Positions 1-6,840 of a DNA stretch of 7,923 nt are shown in pieces (within the stretch, counting starts at the first letter, position 1; every line of letters begins with the position of its first letter). Origin of the DNA: Bacteroidales bacterium (lineage in GTDB: Bacteria > Bacteroidota > Bacteroidia > Bacteroidales > UBA932). Location: NCBI GenBank assembly GCA_023230265.1, contig JALNXR010000089.1, positions 1 to 7,923 of the forward strand, given 5' to 3'. Both the position numbers and the translations under genes were made by a program. The notes below the pieces were generated by a model. That model saw only the letters and a list, made by a program, of their open reading frames with translations, was not told the origin of the DNA and did no database searches.

Positions 1-1
1 A

Positions 2-226
2 TACAAAAGCGGGGGTGAGTTTGCCGGATTATTCCCCGAGAGATGGCTTCCAGCTACTTTTATACTCTCTCAGGAGCCGTTCACAGAACAGAACAAGATG
101 ATCAACTCCACTCTTAAAATGGTGAGATCAAAAGTGGAAGGAGCTTACCGGGAGCGTATTGAATTCGCATATACTGCAGAAGGAAAGGATATTAACAACA
201 AGTACAATCTTGGAGAGGCCGATTGA
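2..226 (+). CDS. AMP-forming (long-chain) acyl-CoA synthetase, C-terminal fragment
   Basis: Partial gene: the open frame enters from the left edge and ends at TGA 224-226, leaving 74 C-terminal residues. They look like the small C-terminal lid domain of AMP-binding (ANL) acyl-CoA ligases of the long-chain/FadD type. LPATFILSQEPFT (visible residues 16-28) is the strand-rich region before the lid helix. NKMINSTLKMVRSK (31-44) matches the family's A10-like region, where K39 is the candidate lysine acting in adenylation. The family activates fatty acids to acyl-CoA through an acyl-adenylate; the substrate cannot be read from this piece. It lies 68 nt upstream of an acyltransferase gene that could use acyl-CoA or acyl-ACP, so a lipid role for the pair is plausible. 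The family call rests on a short C-terminus only. Confidence 0.78.
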   Translation, partial: YKSGGEFAGLFPERWLPATFILSQEPFTEQNKMINSTLKMVRSKVEGAYRERIEFAYTAEGKDINNKYNLGEAD

Positions 227-239
227 TTGTAGCTTATAA

Positions 240-269
240 TTGCTTTATCAGATTTAAGTTCTAACTTTG
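240..269 (+). promoter_or_regulatory. Probable Bacteroidota-type promoter for the acyltransferase gene
   Basis: A -7 element TAACTTTG (262-269) fits TAnnTTTG exactly. A TTG core at 240-242 (ATTG, one mismatch to TTTG) sits 19 nt upstream, which is the spacing expected for the housekeeping sigma factor of this phylum. It ends 25 nt before the TTG start at 295, almost the same distance as in the stronger promoter upstream of position 1604 (28 nt). This supports both the promoter and the unusual start. The -33 element is imperfect and there is no expression evidence. Confidence 0.5.
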
Positions 270-294
270 GGGCTTTAAAATTCTCAAATAGGCT

Positions 295-1428
295 TTGGAT
301 AGTTTTTCTGACATCAGACCCTACCTGGAGGATGAGATAGTCCCCGCGCTTAACAGGATTGCAAAGCATCCTCTTCTTACACCAATATTGTCCTATCTTT
401 TTCCTGACAAAGAACCGGAAAAGGTGAGACAACTCATATCCACTCTCAAAAGTGTGGATGATTTTCAGGATAAAGTGATGTTTTTCGCTATCAGAAAAAT
501 CATCTTAGACACTGTCTCCTCTCTTTCCTATGCAGGAATTACAAAGCTTAAGGACAATAAAAAGCATCTGTATATCTCCAATCACAGAGATATACTTTTA
601 GACTCCGGGATTCTTCAGGTCATATTCAGAATGAATGATATCCAGACTTCAGAAATGGCCGTTGGAGACAATCTTATTACTGATCCTTTTATTGAGGACA
701 TTGCCCGTTCAAATAAAATGATAAGAGTGGATAGAGGAAAGAATGTCCGTGAGCTGTACAACTCTTCTATGCTTTTGTCCAGGTATATAAGGGAAAGAAT
801 CTCAAAAGGGGAGAGTTCTGTCTGGATAGCCCAGAGAAACGGCAGAACCAAGGATGGCGTTGATCTTACAGAACAAGGTTTGCTAAAGATGTTGGAGATG
901 AGTGGTACAGGAGATTTTGCAAAAGATTTTGAGGAGCTGTCTCTGGTTCCGATATCCATCTCTTATGAGTTTGAACCTTGCGATCTGCTCAAGACAAAGG
1001 AGCTCTATATTTCCAGAAGGAAAAAATATGTAAAGAGCCCTGGCGAAGATCTCAACAGCATCATTTCCGGCATTATGCAATTCAAGGGTAATATTCACAT
1101 AAACTTCTGCGAACCTGTAAGTGCAAAAGAGCTTAAAGTTTATTCAATGCTGGAAAAGAACGAAAAGTTCAAAGCATTATCCGAGGCTGTTGACTATAAA
1201 ATAATTGACTCATATCAACTTTGGAAGAACAACTTTATAGCATACGATATGCTGTTTTCTACCTCCAAATACTCTGGCAACTATTCAACTTCTGACAAGA
1301 ATCATTTTGTAGATTACCTCAAATATAAATTATCTGATACTGAGGGCAATCCAAAAGAAATGGAGGAGATTTTTCTATCTATATATGCCAATCCTGTTTT
1401 GAGTAAAGAAAAATTGACAGCCTTGTAA
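295..1428 (+). CDS. Lysophospholipid acyltransferase-family protein (PlsC/LPLAT superfamily)
   Basis: A 377-residue protein of the glycerophospholipid acyltransferase superfamily, probably transferring an acyl group to a lysophospholipid or related acceptor at the membrane. Candidate motifs in order: YISNHRDILLDS (93-104, motif I, candidate catalytic H97); GDNLITDPFIEDIARSNKMIRVDRG (124-148, containing the acceptor-binding motif II region); WIAQRNGRTKDG (177-188, the motif III equivalent); LSLVPISISYEF (216-227, motif IV with its proline). Motif I is not a strict H-x4-D: D99 lies two and D103 six residues after H97. There is no obvious membrane-spanning segment or signal peptide. The start must be TTG 295 or another non-ATG codon: an in-frame TAG lies at 289-291 and no ATG occurs between 227 and 294. 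The N-terminus (FSDIRPYLEDE) resembles what I recall of Bacteroidales homologues, so little is missing. The gene appears to be transcribed separately from the lysine operon. The exact acceptor is unknown. Confidence 0.82.
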   Translation: MDSFSDIRPYLEDEIVPALNRIAKHPLLTPILSYLFPDKEPEKVRQLISTLKSVDDFQDKVMFFAIRKIILDTVSSLSYAGITKLKDNKKHLYISNHRDILLDSGILQVIFRMNDIQTSEMAVGDNLITDPFIEDIARSNKMIRVDRGKNVRELYNSSMLLSRYIRERISKGESSVWIAQRNGRTKDGVDLTEQGLLKMLEMSGTGDFAKDFEELSLVPISISYEFEPCDLLKTKELYISRRKKYVKSPGEDLNSIISGIMQFKGNIHINFCEPVSAKELKVYSMLEKNEKFKALSEAVDYKIIDSYQLWKNNFIAYDMLFSTSKYSGNYSTSDKNHFVDYLKYKLSDTEGNPKEMEEIFLSIYANPVLSKEKLTAL

Positions 1429-1464
1429 GGTTTATTACTTTATTTTCAAGATATTACATCTTAC

Positions 1465-1501
1465 AAAACATCAATGTTACCAAAAGCAACATTGATGTTT
1501 T
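1465..1501 (+). terminator. Perfect 14-bp hairpin, likely terminator of the acyltransferase gene
   Basis: AAAACATCAATGTT (1465-1478) is followed by a 9-nt loop and its exact reverse complement AACATTGATGTTTT (1488-1501). It begins 36 nt after the TAA of the acyltransferase gene and ends in a T run, as in an intrinsic terminator. The matching A run on the other arm would also allow it to work on the opposite strand. The stem has only three G-C pairs, so it may be weak. It lies 43 nt upstream of the -33 box of the next promoter and would insulate the two transcription units. Confidence 0.65.
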
Positions 1502-1544
1502 AATTACAAATAGACAATAACATAAACTTTGAGATTGTTGCGCT

Positions 1545-1575
1545 TTTGTACTACCCGTTAAATTAACTATATTTG
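1545..1575 (+). promoter_or_regulatory. Bacteroidota housekeeping promoter of the lysine-fermentation operon
   Basis: TTTG (1545-1548), a 19-nt spacer, then TATATTTG (1568-1575) match the -33/-7 consensus of the Bacteroidota primary sigma factor (TTTG, N19-21, TAnnTTTG) without a mismatch. Transcription should start a few bases after 1575, giving a short leader of about 20-25 nt before ATG 1604. The leader is A/T-rich with no evident Shine-Dalgarno sequence, as is usual in this phylum. No comparably good promoter was found by eye in the short gaps between the downstream genes, so this probably drives the whole run. Confidence 0.8.
1557..1567. repeat. Small inverted repeat inside the operon promoter spacer
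   Basis: GTTAA and TTAAC flank a single central A (1562) and directly abut the -7 box. A further TTAAC half-site lies at 1581-1585, 18 nt from the first and near the expected transcription start. The position would suit an operator, but five-base A/T-rich arms occur readily by chance. Confidence 0.25.
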
Positions 1576-1603
1576 CATACTTAACCGAATATATAAATCA
1601 AAA

Positions 1604-2248
1604 ATGGAGAAACACATATCCCTGGATAAAGCCGTCTCAATGTTAAAAGACGGGATGACAATTATGGCCGGAGGTTTTCTTACTTACGGAGGTGCTAACC
1701 GGATCATGGAGGCAATCAGCAAATCACCTGTCAGGGATCTGACACTTATATGCAACGATGCAGCATTCCCCGACAAAGGATTGGGGCTTCTTATCTCTGA
1801 GAGAAAGGTTAAGAAAATTATTACATCTTACATCGGATCGAATCCGGCTGCAATTGATCAGATGAATTCCGGAGAGCTGGAGGTGGAATTTTCTCCTCAG
1901 GGAACACTTGCTGAGAGGATAAGAGCATACGGTGCAGGACTTGGAGGTGTGCTTACCCCAACAGGGCTGGGCACTGTGGTTGAGAAAGGGAAGCAGATAG
2001 TTGAAACAGAGGGGGCAAAATATATCCTTGAAACACCTTTAAAAGCTGATATAGCATTCATAGGTGCCTCTGTAAGCGACCGTTCCGGAAACCTCTATTA
2101 CAGAGGAACAAAAAGAAATTTCAATCCACTTATGGCCATGGCTGCAGATAAAGTGGTGGTTGAGGCTGAGGAGATGGTTGATACAGGATTTATTAAGCCT
2201 GAGGATGTTCACACTCCGGCAATTCTTGTTGATTACATTTTTAATTAG
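1604..2248 (+). CDS. atoD: Butyrate-acetoacetate CoA-transferase, subunit A (AtoD-like)
   Basis: A family I CoA-transferase alpha subunit of 214 residues, close to the 220 of E. coli AtoD, which it resembles along its whole length. Landmarks: DGMTIMAGGFLTYGG (16-30), the family I signature, with Ala where many members have Pro after it; NDAAFPDKGLG (51-61); GSNPAA (78-83); FSPQGTLAERIRAYGAGLGG (96-115); LTPTGLGT (117-124); RNFNPLMAMAADKVVVEAEE (171-190). In lysine fermentation the enzyme moves CoA from butyryl-CoA to acetoacetate, releasing butyrate. The catalytic glutamate belongs to subunit B (AtoA), which is not adjacent and must be encoded elsewhere, perhaps past the right edge. It is the first gene of the operon, 28 nt after the promoter -7 box, and is followed after 9 nt by kal. 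Specificity for butyryl-CoA is inferred from the neighbours. Confidence 0.92.
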   Translation: MEKHISLDKAVSMLKDGMTIMAGGFLTYGGANRIMEAISKSPVRDLTLICNDAAFPDKGLGLLISERKVKKIITSYIGSNPAAIDQMNSGELEVEFSPQGTLAERIRAYGAGLGGVLTPTGLGTVVEKGKQIVETEGAKYILETPLKADIAFIGASVSDRSGNLYYRGTKRNFNPLMAMAADKVVVEAEEMVDTGFIKPEDVHTPAILVDYIFN

Positions 2249-2257
2249 AAAAAAATA

Positions 2258-2644
2258 ATGAGAGAAAAAGTAATGATAAGGCTCAGAATGAGTTCTCACG
2301 ATGCGCACTACGGTGGCAATCTGGTAGACGGGGCAAGAATACTGCAACTTTTCGGGGATGTTGCCACAGAACTTCTGATCAGAAGGGACGGAGACGAAGG
2401 TCTCTTTAAGGCTTATGATAATATCGAATTTATGGCACCTGTTTATGCAGGTGATTTTATTGAAGCTACCGGAGAGATTGTATCAGAGGGTAATAGCTCC
2501 AGAAAAATGGTTTTTGAAGCCCGTAAGGTTATTGTACCAAGAGCTGACATATCACCTTCTGCCGCTGATTTTCTTGAAGAACCCATAGTTGTATGCAGGG
2601 CCAGCGGGACCTGTGTAACTCCCAAAACCTGTCAGAGAAAATAA
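2258..2644 (+). CDS. kal: 3-aminobutyryl-CoA ammonia-lyase
   Basis: A 128-residue single-domain hotdog-fold protein, the size expected for Kal (EC 4.3.1.14), which eliminates ammonia from L-3-aminobutyryl-CoA to give crotonyl-CoA. The hotdog helix with its leading loop is [24 protein letters not shown] (17-40). The following strands [26 protein letters not shown] (50-75) carry the typical P-x-x-x-G-D turn of acyl-CoA hotdog enzymes. The length and motif alone would also fit a thioesterase or dehydratase, but the position between the CoA-transferase subunit and kce makes Kal much the best call. The C-terminus has three cysteines evenly spaced (C113, C119, C125). The start at 2258 is 9 nt after the atoD stop. 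An in-frame ATG six codons on would remove part of the first strand and is less likely. Confidence 0.9.
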   Translation: MREKVMIRLRMSSHDAHYGGNLVDGARILQLFGDVATELLIRRDGDEGLFKAYDNIEFMAPVYAGDFIEATGEIVSEGNSSRKMVFEARKVIVPRADISPSAADFLEEPIVVCRASGTCVTPKTCQRK

Positions 2645-2654
2645 TTGTTGTAAT

Positions 2655-3479
2655 ATGGAAAAACTGATAATTACCGCAGCTATATGTGGTGCGGAAGTGT
2701 TTAAGAAGCACAATCCTGCAGTTCCCTACACTGTGGAAGAGTGTGTGAGGGAAGCAAAATCAGCTTATGATGCCGGAGCAAGCATCATTCACCTGCACGT
2801 AAGAATGGATGACGGAACTCCCACACAGGACAAAGCCAGGTTTAAAGAGGTTATGAATGCAATTCTGGCAGCATGTCCTGATGTAATTATTCAGCCTTCT
2901 ACCGGAGGTGCTGTAGGAATGACAAATGATGAGAGACTTCAGCCCACTGAGCTTAATCCTGAGATGGCTACCCTGGATTGCGGTACCCTCAACTTTGGAG
3001 GAGATGATATCTTCGAAAATACCGAAAACACAATCATATATTTCGGTAAAAAGATGATAGAAAGAGGTATAAAGCCGGAACTTGAAGTATTTGACAAGAG
3101 TATGATAGATATGGCTCTCAGGCTGCACAAAAAGGGGTATATAAACAAACCGATGCATTTTGACTTTGTAATGGGCGTTAACGGAGGTATCTCGGGAGAG
3201 CTCAGGGATTTTGTATTTCTGAGAGGAAGCATTCCCCATGATGCCACCTATACAGTTGCCGGAATAGGAAGATATGAATTTCCACTTGCAGTTGCTGCAA
3301 TTGTTGACGGAGGTCATGTAAGGGTGGGCTTTGAGGATAATGTATTTATATCCAAGGGAGTGCTTGCTAAATCCAATGGTGAACTTGTAGAAAAGGTGGT
3401 AAGGCTTGCCCGTGAATTCGGCAGGGAGATAGCCACTCCGCAAGAGGCAAGGTCAATACTTGGGCTTAATCAAAAATAA
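2655..3479 (+). CDS. kce: 3-keto-5-aminohexanoate cleavage enzyme
   Basis: A 274-residue zinc enzyme of the BKACE (DUF849) family, TIM-barrel type. Kce (EC 2.3.1.247) condenses 5-amino-3-oxohexanoate with acetyl-CoA and cleaves it to acetoacetate and L-3-aminobutyryl-CoA. Compared from memory with the characterised Cloacimonas enzyme, the active-site residues are all present: E14; zinc ligands H46 and H48 in HLHVR; S82 in PSTGG; T106 in EMATLDCGTLNFG; and R223, E227 and D228 in GHVRVGFEDN, where E227 would be the third zinc ligand. The glutamates of PELEVFD (141-147) and the VNGG loop (175-178) are further family marks. It starts 10 nt after the kal stop, and its product is the substrate of Kal. 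No truncation or odd residue was seen. The function call is strong because motifs and neighbours agree. Confidence 0.95.
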   Translation: MEKLIITAAICGAEVFKKHNPAVPYTVEECVREAKSAYDAGASIIHLHVRMDDGTPTQDKARFKEVMNAILAACPDVIIQPSTGGAVGMTNDERLQPTELNPEMATLDCGTLNFGGDDIFENTENTIIYFGKKMIERGIKPELEVFDKSMIDMALRLHKKGYINKPMHFDFVMGVNGGISGELRDFVFLRGSIPHDATYTVAGIGRYEFPLAVAAIVDGGHVRVGFEDNVFISKGVLAKSNGELVEKVVRLAREFGREIATPQEARSILGLNQK

Positions 3480-3503
3480 TAAATTTCGAATCAAATAATT
3501 TAT

Positions 3504-4544
3504 ATGAAAAAGGGTAACAAATACGGAATTCACAGAGTAATTGCACCAAAAGGAGTTCTTCCTCAACCAGCAAACAAAATTGACAATAACATGGATGAGA
3601 TCTATGATAACGAGATACTTATCGATGTTCAGACATTAAATATTGACTCGGCAAGTTTCACTCAGATAGAGGAACAGGCAAAGGGTGATAAATCAAAGAT
3701 TGCAGAGATAATGCTGGGGATTGTAGCCTCACAGGGTAAACACCGCAATCCGGTTACAGGATCCGGTGGAATGCTTCTTGGCACAGTGGAAAAAATCGGA
3801 GATGCACTAAAGGGAAAAAGAGACCTTAAAGTCGGAGATAAAATTGCCACACTCGTCTCTCTCTCCCTGACACCTCTGAGGATAGATAAGATTAAGGAGA
3901 TAAGACCCGATGTTGACCAGGTGGACATAGATGGCAAAGCTATCCTTTTTGAGAGTGGAATATATGCAAAAATTCCTGAAGATATGCCCGAAAAGCTGGC
4001 ACTTTCTGCTCTGGATGTAGCAGGAGCTCCTGCTCAGACTGCCAAACTGGTGAAACCCGGTGATACTGTTTTGATTATCGGAGCAGGTGGAAAATCCGGA
4101 ATGCTCTGCTGTTATGAGGCCAGAAAGAGAGCAGGGGTGACCGGTAAAGTTATTGGTCTGTGTCATAGTGAAAAAAGCACAAAACGGATGCAGGATCTGG
4201 GATTTTGTGATTATGTGTTTTCTGCAGACGCAACGCAGCCGGTGGCAGTTTTGGAGAAAATTGAGGAGCTTACAAAAGGAGAGATGTGTGATATTACAAT
4301 TAACAATGTAAATATTACCGACACAGAGATGACCAGTATTTTATGTACTAAACCGACCGGAATCGTCTATTTCTTCTCTATGGCCACAAGTTTCACAAAG
4401 GCCGCTTTGGGAGCAGAGGGGGTTGGAAGTGATGTAACAATGATTGTTGGAAATGGGTACACAAAAGGACATGCTGAGATTACCCTGGAGATTCTTCGTG
4501 AAAGTGAAAAGCTCAGGAAGATCTTTACAGAGCTTTACGCGTGA
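3504..4544 (+). CDS. kdd: L-erythro-3,5-diaminohexanoate dehydrogenase
   Basis: A 346-residue NAD(P)-dependent dehydrogenase (EC 1.4.1.11) that oxidatively deaminates 3,5-diaminohexanoate to 5-amino-3-oxohexanoate. The layout resembles medium-chain dehydrogenases: an N-terminal catalytic part containing GSGGMLLGTVEKIGD (86-100) and LKVGDKIATLVSL (108-120), then a Rossmann domain with the nucleotide loop IIGAGGKSGM (191-200). The GHE and cysteine cluster of zinc alcohol dehydrogenases is absent, so ordinary alcohol dehydrogenase activity is unlikely. VVEADN-type dinucleotide specificity cannot be judged safely; the second strand reads KVIGLCHSEKS (215-225). It lies 24 nt after kce and 26 nt before kamA, matching its step directly upstream of Kce in the pathway. 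Length is normal for Kdd. The start codon is preceded by an A/T-rich stretch without a Shine-Dalgarno sequence. Confidence 0.93.
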   Translation: MKKGNKYGIHRVIAPKGVLPQPANKIDNNMDEIYDNEILIDVQTLNIDSASFTQIEEQAKGDKSKIAEIMLGIVASQGKHRNPVTGSGGMLLGTVEKIGDALKGKRDLKVGDKIATLVSLSLTPLRIDKIKEIRPDVDQVDIDGKAILFESGIYAKIPEDMPEKLALSALDVAGAPAQTAKLVKPGDTVLIIGAGGKSGMLCCYEARKRAGVTGKVIGLCHSEKSTKRMQDLGFCDYVFSADATQPVAVLEKIEELTKGEMCDITINNVNITDTEMTSILCTKPTGIVYFFSMATSFTKAALGAEGVGSDVTMIVGNGYTKGHAEITLEILRESEKLRKIFTELYA

Positions 4545-4570
4545 TTTCAGAGATACTTTAACACTGACAG

Positions 4571-5818
4571 ATGGCAACAGACAGAAGAAAAATATTATTC
4601 CCTGATGTTTCTGACCAGCAATGGAATGACTGGAAATGGCAGGTAAAGAACAGAATTGAAACCCTTGAACAGCTCAAGAGGTATATCAACCTCACACCTC
4701 AGGAAGAAGAGGGTGTAAGAGAGTCACTTAAGACACTCAGAATGGCAATTACCCCATATTATTTATCCCTGATTGATCCTGACGATCCCTTTTGCCCGGT
4801 CAGAAAACAGGCAATTCCGACCGGGGCTGAGACATATCAGTCTCCTGCCGATCTGCTGGACCCACTTCACGAGGATGAGGACTCTCCGGTACCCGGCCTT
4901 ACTCACAGGTATCCCGACCGGGTTTTGCTACTGATTACAGATATGTGTTCCATGTATTGCAGGCATTGTACTAGGAGAAGATTTGCCGGGCAGAAGGATG
5001 ATGAATCTCCTGCTTTAAATATTCAGAAAGCAATAGATTACATTGCTGCTACTCCGCAGATAAGGGATGTGCTGCTTTCTGGCGGAGATGCCCTTATGGT
5101 ATCGGATGCAAAGCTTGAGTCAATAATTCAGAGACTCAGGGCAATACCTCATGTGGAGATTATCAGGATTGGCACAAGGACACCCGTGGTTTGTCCCCAG
5201 AGAATAACAGACAATCTGGTAAATATGCTTAAAAAATATCACCCTCTCTGGATAAATACTCACTTCAATCATCCAAATGAGATAACAGAGGAGTCCTCCA
5301 AAGCCTGCAACAAACTTGCTGACGCGGGGATTCCGTTGGGGAATCAGTCAGTGTTGCTCAAGGGGGTCAACGATTGTGTGAATGTGATGAAGAGACTGGT
5401 TCACAAACTTGTGATGATCCGGGTAAGACCATATTATATCTACCAGTGCGACCTCTCTATGGGATTGGAGCATTTCAGAACTCCTGTATCAAAGGGTATT
5501 GAAATTATTGAAGGGTTAAGAGGCCATACCTCCGGATTCTGTGTTCCCACATTTGTTGTGGATGCTCCCGGAGGTGGCGGGAAGACTCCTGTAATGCCAA
5601 CTTACATAATATCACAATCTCCCGGAAAGGTTGTACTTAGAAATTTTGAAGGAGTAATTACTACTTATACAGAACCGGCTGATTACAAAAACGTATGCAA
5701 TTGTCCCGATTGTCGGGAAAACGGAAACGTAGAAGGAGTTGCATCTCTGTTAAGAGGACAGAGGCTTGCAATTGAGCCGGAGTTGTTAATGAGAAAACTA
5801 AGATCTCACAGTAAATAG
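4571..5818 (+). CDS. kamA: Lysine 2,3-aminomutase (radical SAM, PLP)
   Basis: Converts L-lysine to L-beta-lysine (EC 5.4.3.2), the first step of the pathway, using a 4Fe-4S cluster, S-adenosylmethionine and PLP in the cytoplasm; oxygen-sensitive. The 415-residue protein follows the Clostridium subterminale enzyme with an offset of about one residue. The cluster cysteines are C126, C130 and C133 in CSMYCRHC. The SAM-binding region includes SGGDAL (170-175). The PLP lysine is K338 in [11 protein letters not shown]294 and D331 match the two aspartates that hold the substrate amino group. C269, C376, C378 and C381 match the inter-subunit zinc site. The C-terminal zinc region and full length rule out the shorter EpmB/YjeK type, which lacks them. 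The gene starts 26 nt after kdd and ends 5 nt before the next gene. Every expected catalytic residue is present. Confidence 0.96.
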   Translation: MATDRRKILFPDVSDQQWNDWKWQVKNRIETLEQLKRYINLTPQEEEGVRESLKTLRMAITPYYLSLIDPDDPFCPVRKQAIPTGAETYQSPADLLDPLHEDEDSPVPGLTHRYPDRVLLLITDMCSMYCRHCTRRRFAGQKDDESPALNIQKAIDYIAATPQIRDVLLSGGDALMVSDAKLESIIQRLRAIPHVEIIRIGTRTPVVCPQRITDNLVNMLKKYHPLWINTHFNHPNEITEESSKACNKLADAGIPLGNQSVLLKGVNDCVNVMKRLVHKLVMIRVRPYYIYQCDLSMGLEHFRTPVSKGIEIIEGLRGHTSGFCVPTFVVDAPGGGGKTPVMPTYIISQSPGKVVLRNFEGVITTYTEPADYKNVCNCPDCRENGNVEGVASLLRGQRLAIEPELLMRKLRSHSK

Positions 5819-5823
5819 ATACA

Positions 5824-6840
5824 ATGCCTTTTATTGACCGGCTTCTCATTCACGAAAGCGTATCAATAGTTGGCCTGGAAAAAAACACCGGAAAGACTGA
5901 ATGCCTTAACTACATTCTGAGGAGGATTGCCTCTGAGGGTAAAAGAGTGGCTATTACATCGGTGGGTCTTGACGGAGAGAGGATTGACCAGGTTACTGGT
6001 ACTGCAAAACCGGAGATTTTTCTCAGGGAGGGTATTTTATTTGCTACAAGCGAAAAACATTTCAGGAGCAAAGAACTACACGCTGAGATACTGGAACTGA
6101 GTGAAACACAAGGTTCTCTTGGAAGGGTTGTGACTGCCAGAAGTATATCTCCGGGCAGGATATTGCTTTCCGGACCTTCTACTTCCTGTGCTCTTAAGGA
6201 GTGGATGGAGAATGTAAAGCTAAAATACAGGGCGGATCTTTGTATTGTGGATGGAGCTCTCTCAAGAATGAGCCAGGCATCCCCGGCTGTCACCACATCT
6301 GTAATACTGACAACCGGTGCTGCTCTCTCTCTTAACATCAATAACCTGGTGTATAAAACTGCATTTGTTGTCAATCTTATCAAGCTACCGGAGACCAAAA
6401 GATGTTTATCAGAGGATGATCTGGGGGGAGGAAGAGAGATATGGCTGCTGAAAGGAGACAATCGTTTGTGCAAAATTTACACCCCCGGGGAATCTTCTCC
6501 AGTTGAAAAAGAGAATCTTGAAAGAGCAGATGGAATATTTGTGGGCGGAGCACTTACAGAAAATATCCTCAGGAGAATTTCCGGGGATTTTAAAGAGAGG
6601 GATATTGAGGTTGTAATCAGGGATTTTACCCGTCTCTTTGCTTCTGAAAGAGAGGTTTATCATTTTTTAAGAAACACCGGACATATCTCTGTTCTGCAAA
6701 AAACCAGACTCGTTGCAATATGTGTCAATCCGGTGGCTCCAAATGGTTCAGTCCTGGATTCGGATAGACTATGCAGTGAACTCAGTGCAGCGACATCTTT
6801 TCCAGTTTACGATATTTTAAAAAGTGGTTATGAGAATTAA
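5824..6840 (+). CDS. kamB: P-loop protein of the lysine-fermentation cluster, KamB-like
   Basis: A 338-residue protein with an N-terminal P-loop and no assigned catalytic step. The nucleotide loop is GLEKNTGKTE (17-26), with the spacing G-x5-G-K-T of BioD/MobB-like SIMIBI NTPases rather than the classic G-x4-G-K-T. K24 and T25 are the phosphate and Mg contacts. ADLCIVDGALSR (137-148) ends a hydrophobic strand in D143 and is the likely Walker B. No signal peptide, membrane helix or cysteine cluster is seen. From memory, an uncharacterised gene in this place, called kamB, occurs in lysine-fermentation clusters of Fusobacterium and Bacteroidales, and recent automatic annotation names it a lysine 5,6-aminomutase reactivase subunit; I could not check either point. 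It starts 5 nt after kamA and overlaps the MutS-like gene by 11 nt, suggesting a partnership. The family name is likely, the reactivase role is inference. Confidence 0.72.
   Translation: MPFIDRLLIHESVSIVGLEKNTGKTECLNYILRRIASEGKRVAITSVGLDGERIDQVTGTAKPEIFLREGILFATSEKHFRSKELHAEILELSETQGSLGRVVTARSISPGRILLSGPSTSCALKEWMENVKLKYRADLCIVDGALSRMSQASPAVTTSVILTTGAALSLNINNLVYKTAFVVNLIKLPETKRCLSEDDLGGGREIWLLKGDNRLCKIYTPGESSPVEKENLERADGIFVGGALTENILRRISGDFKERDIEVVIRDFTRLFASEREVYHFLRNTGHISVLQKTRLVAICVNPVAPNGSVLDSDRLCSELSAATSFPVYDILKSGYEN

Noticed and set aside
145..432. 95-codon minus-strand open frame across the first intergenic gap
   Set aside because: It covers the end of the acyl-CoA synthetase and the start of the acyltransferase, both better supported, and the product has no recognisable features.
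2760..3443. Long open frame (227 codons) on the minus strand
   Set aside because: It lies entirely inside kce, whose active-site residues are fully conserved on the plus strand. The minus-strand product shows no recognisable motif and no promoter or neighbours on that strand.
3504..4544. Zinc-dependent alcohol dehydrogenase
   Set aside because: The Rossmann loop fits, but the catalytic zinc motif (GHE) and structural cysteine cluster are missing, and the gene lies between kce and kamA as expected for kdd.
4571..5818. EpmB/YjeK, the aminomutase that modifies elongation factor P
   Set aside because: That family is shorter and lacks the C-terminal zinc cysteines seen here. All lysine-binding residues and the lysine-fermentation neighbours are present.
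5910..6473. 187-codon minus-strand open frame
   Set aside because: It sits inside kamB, is serine/leucine-rich as antisense frames often are, and has no motif or context of its own.
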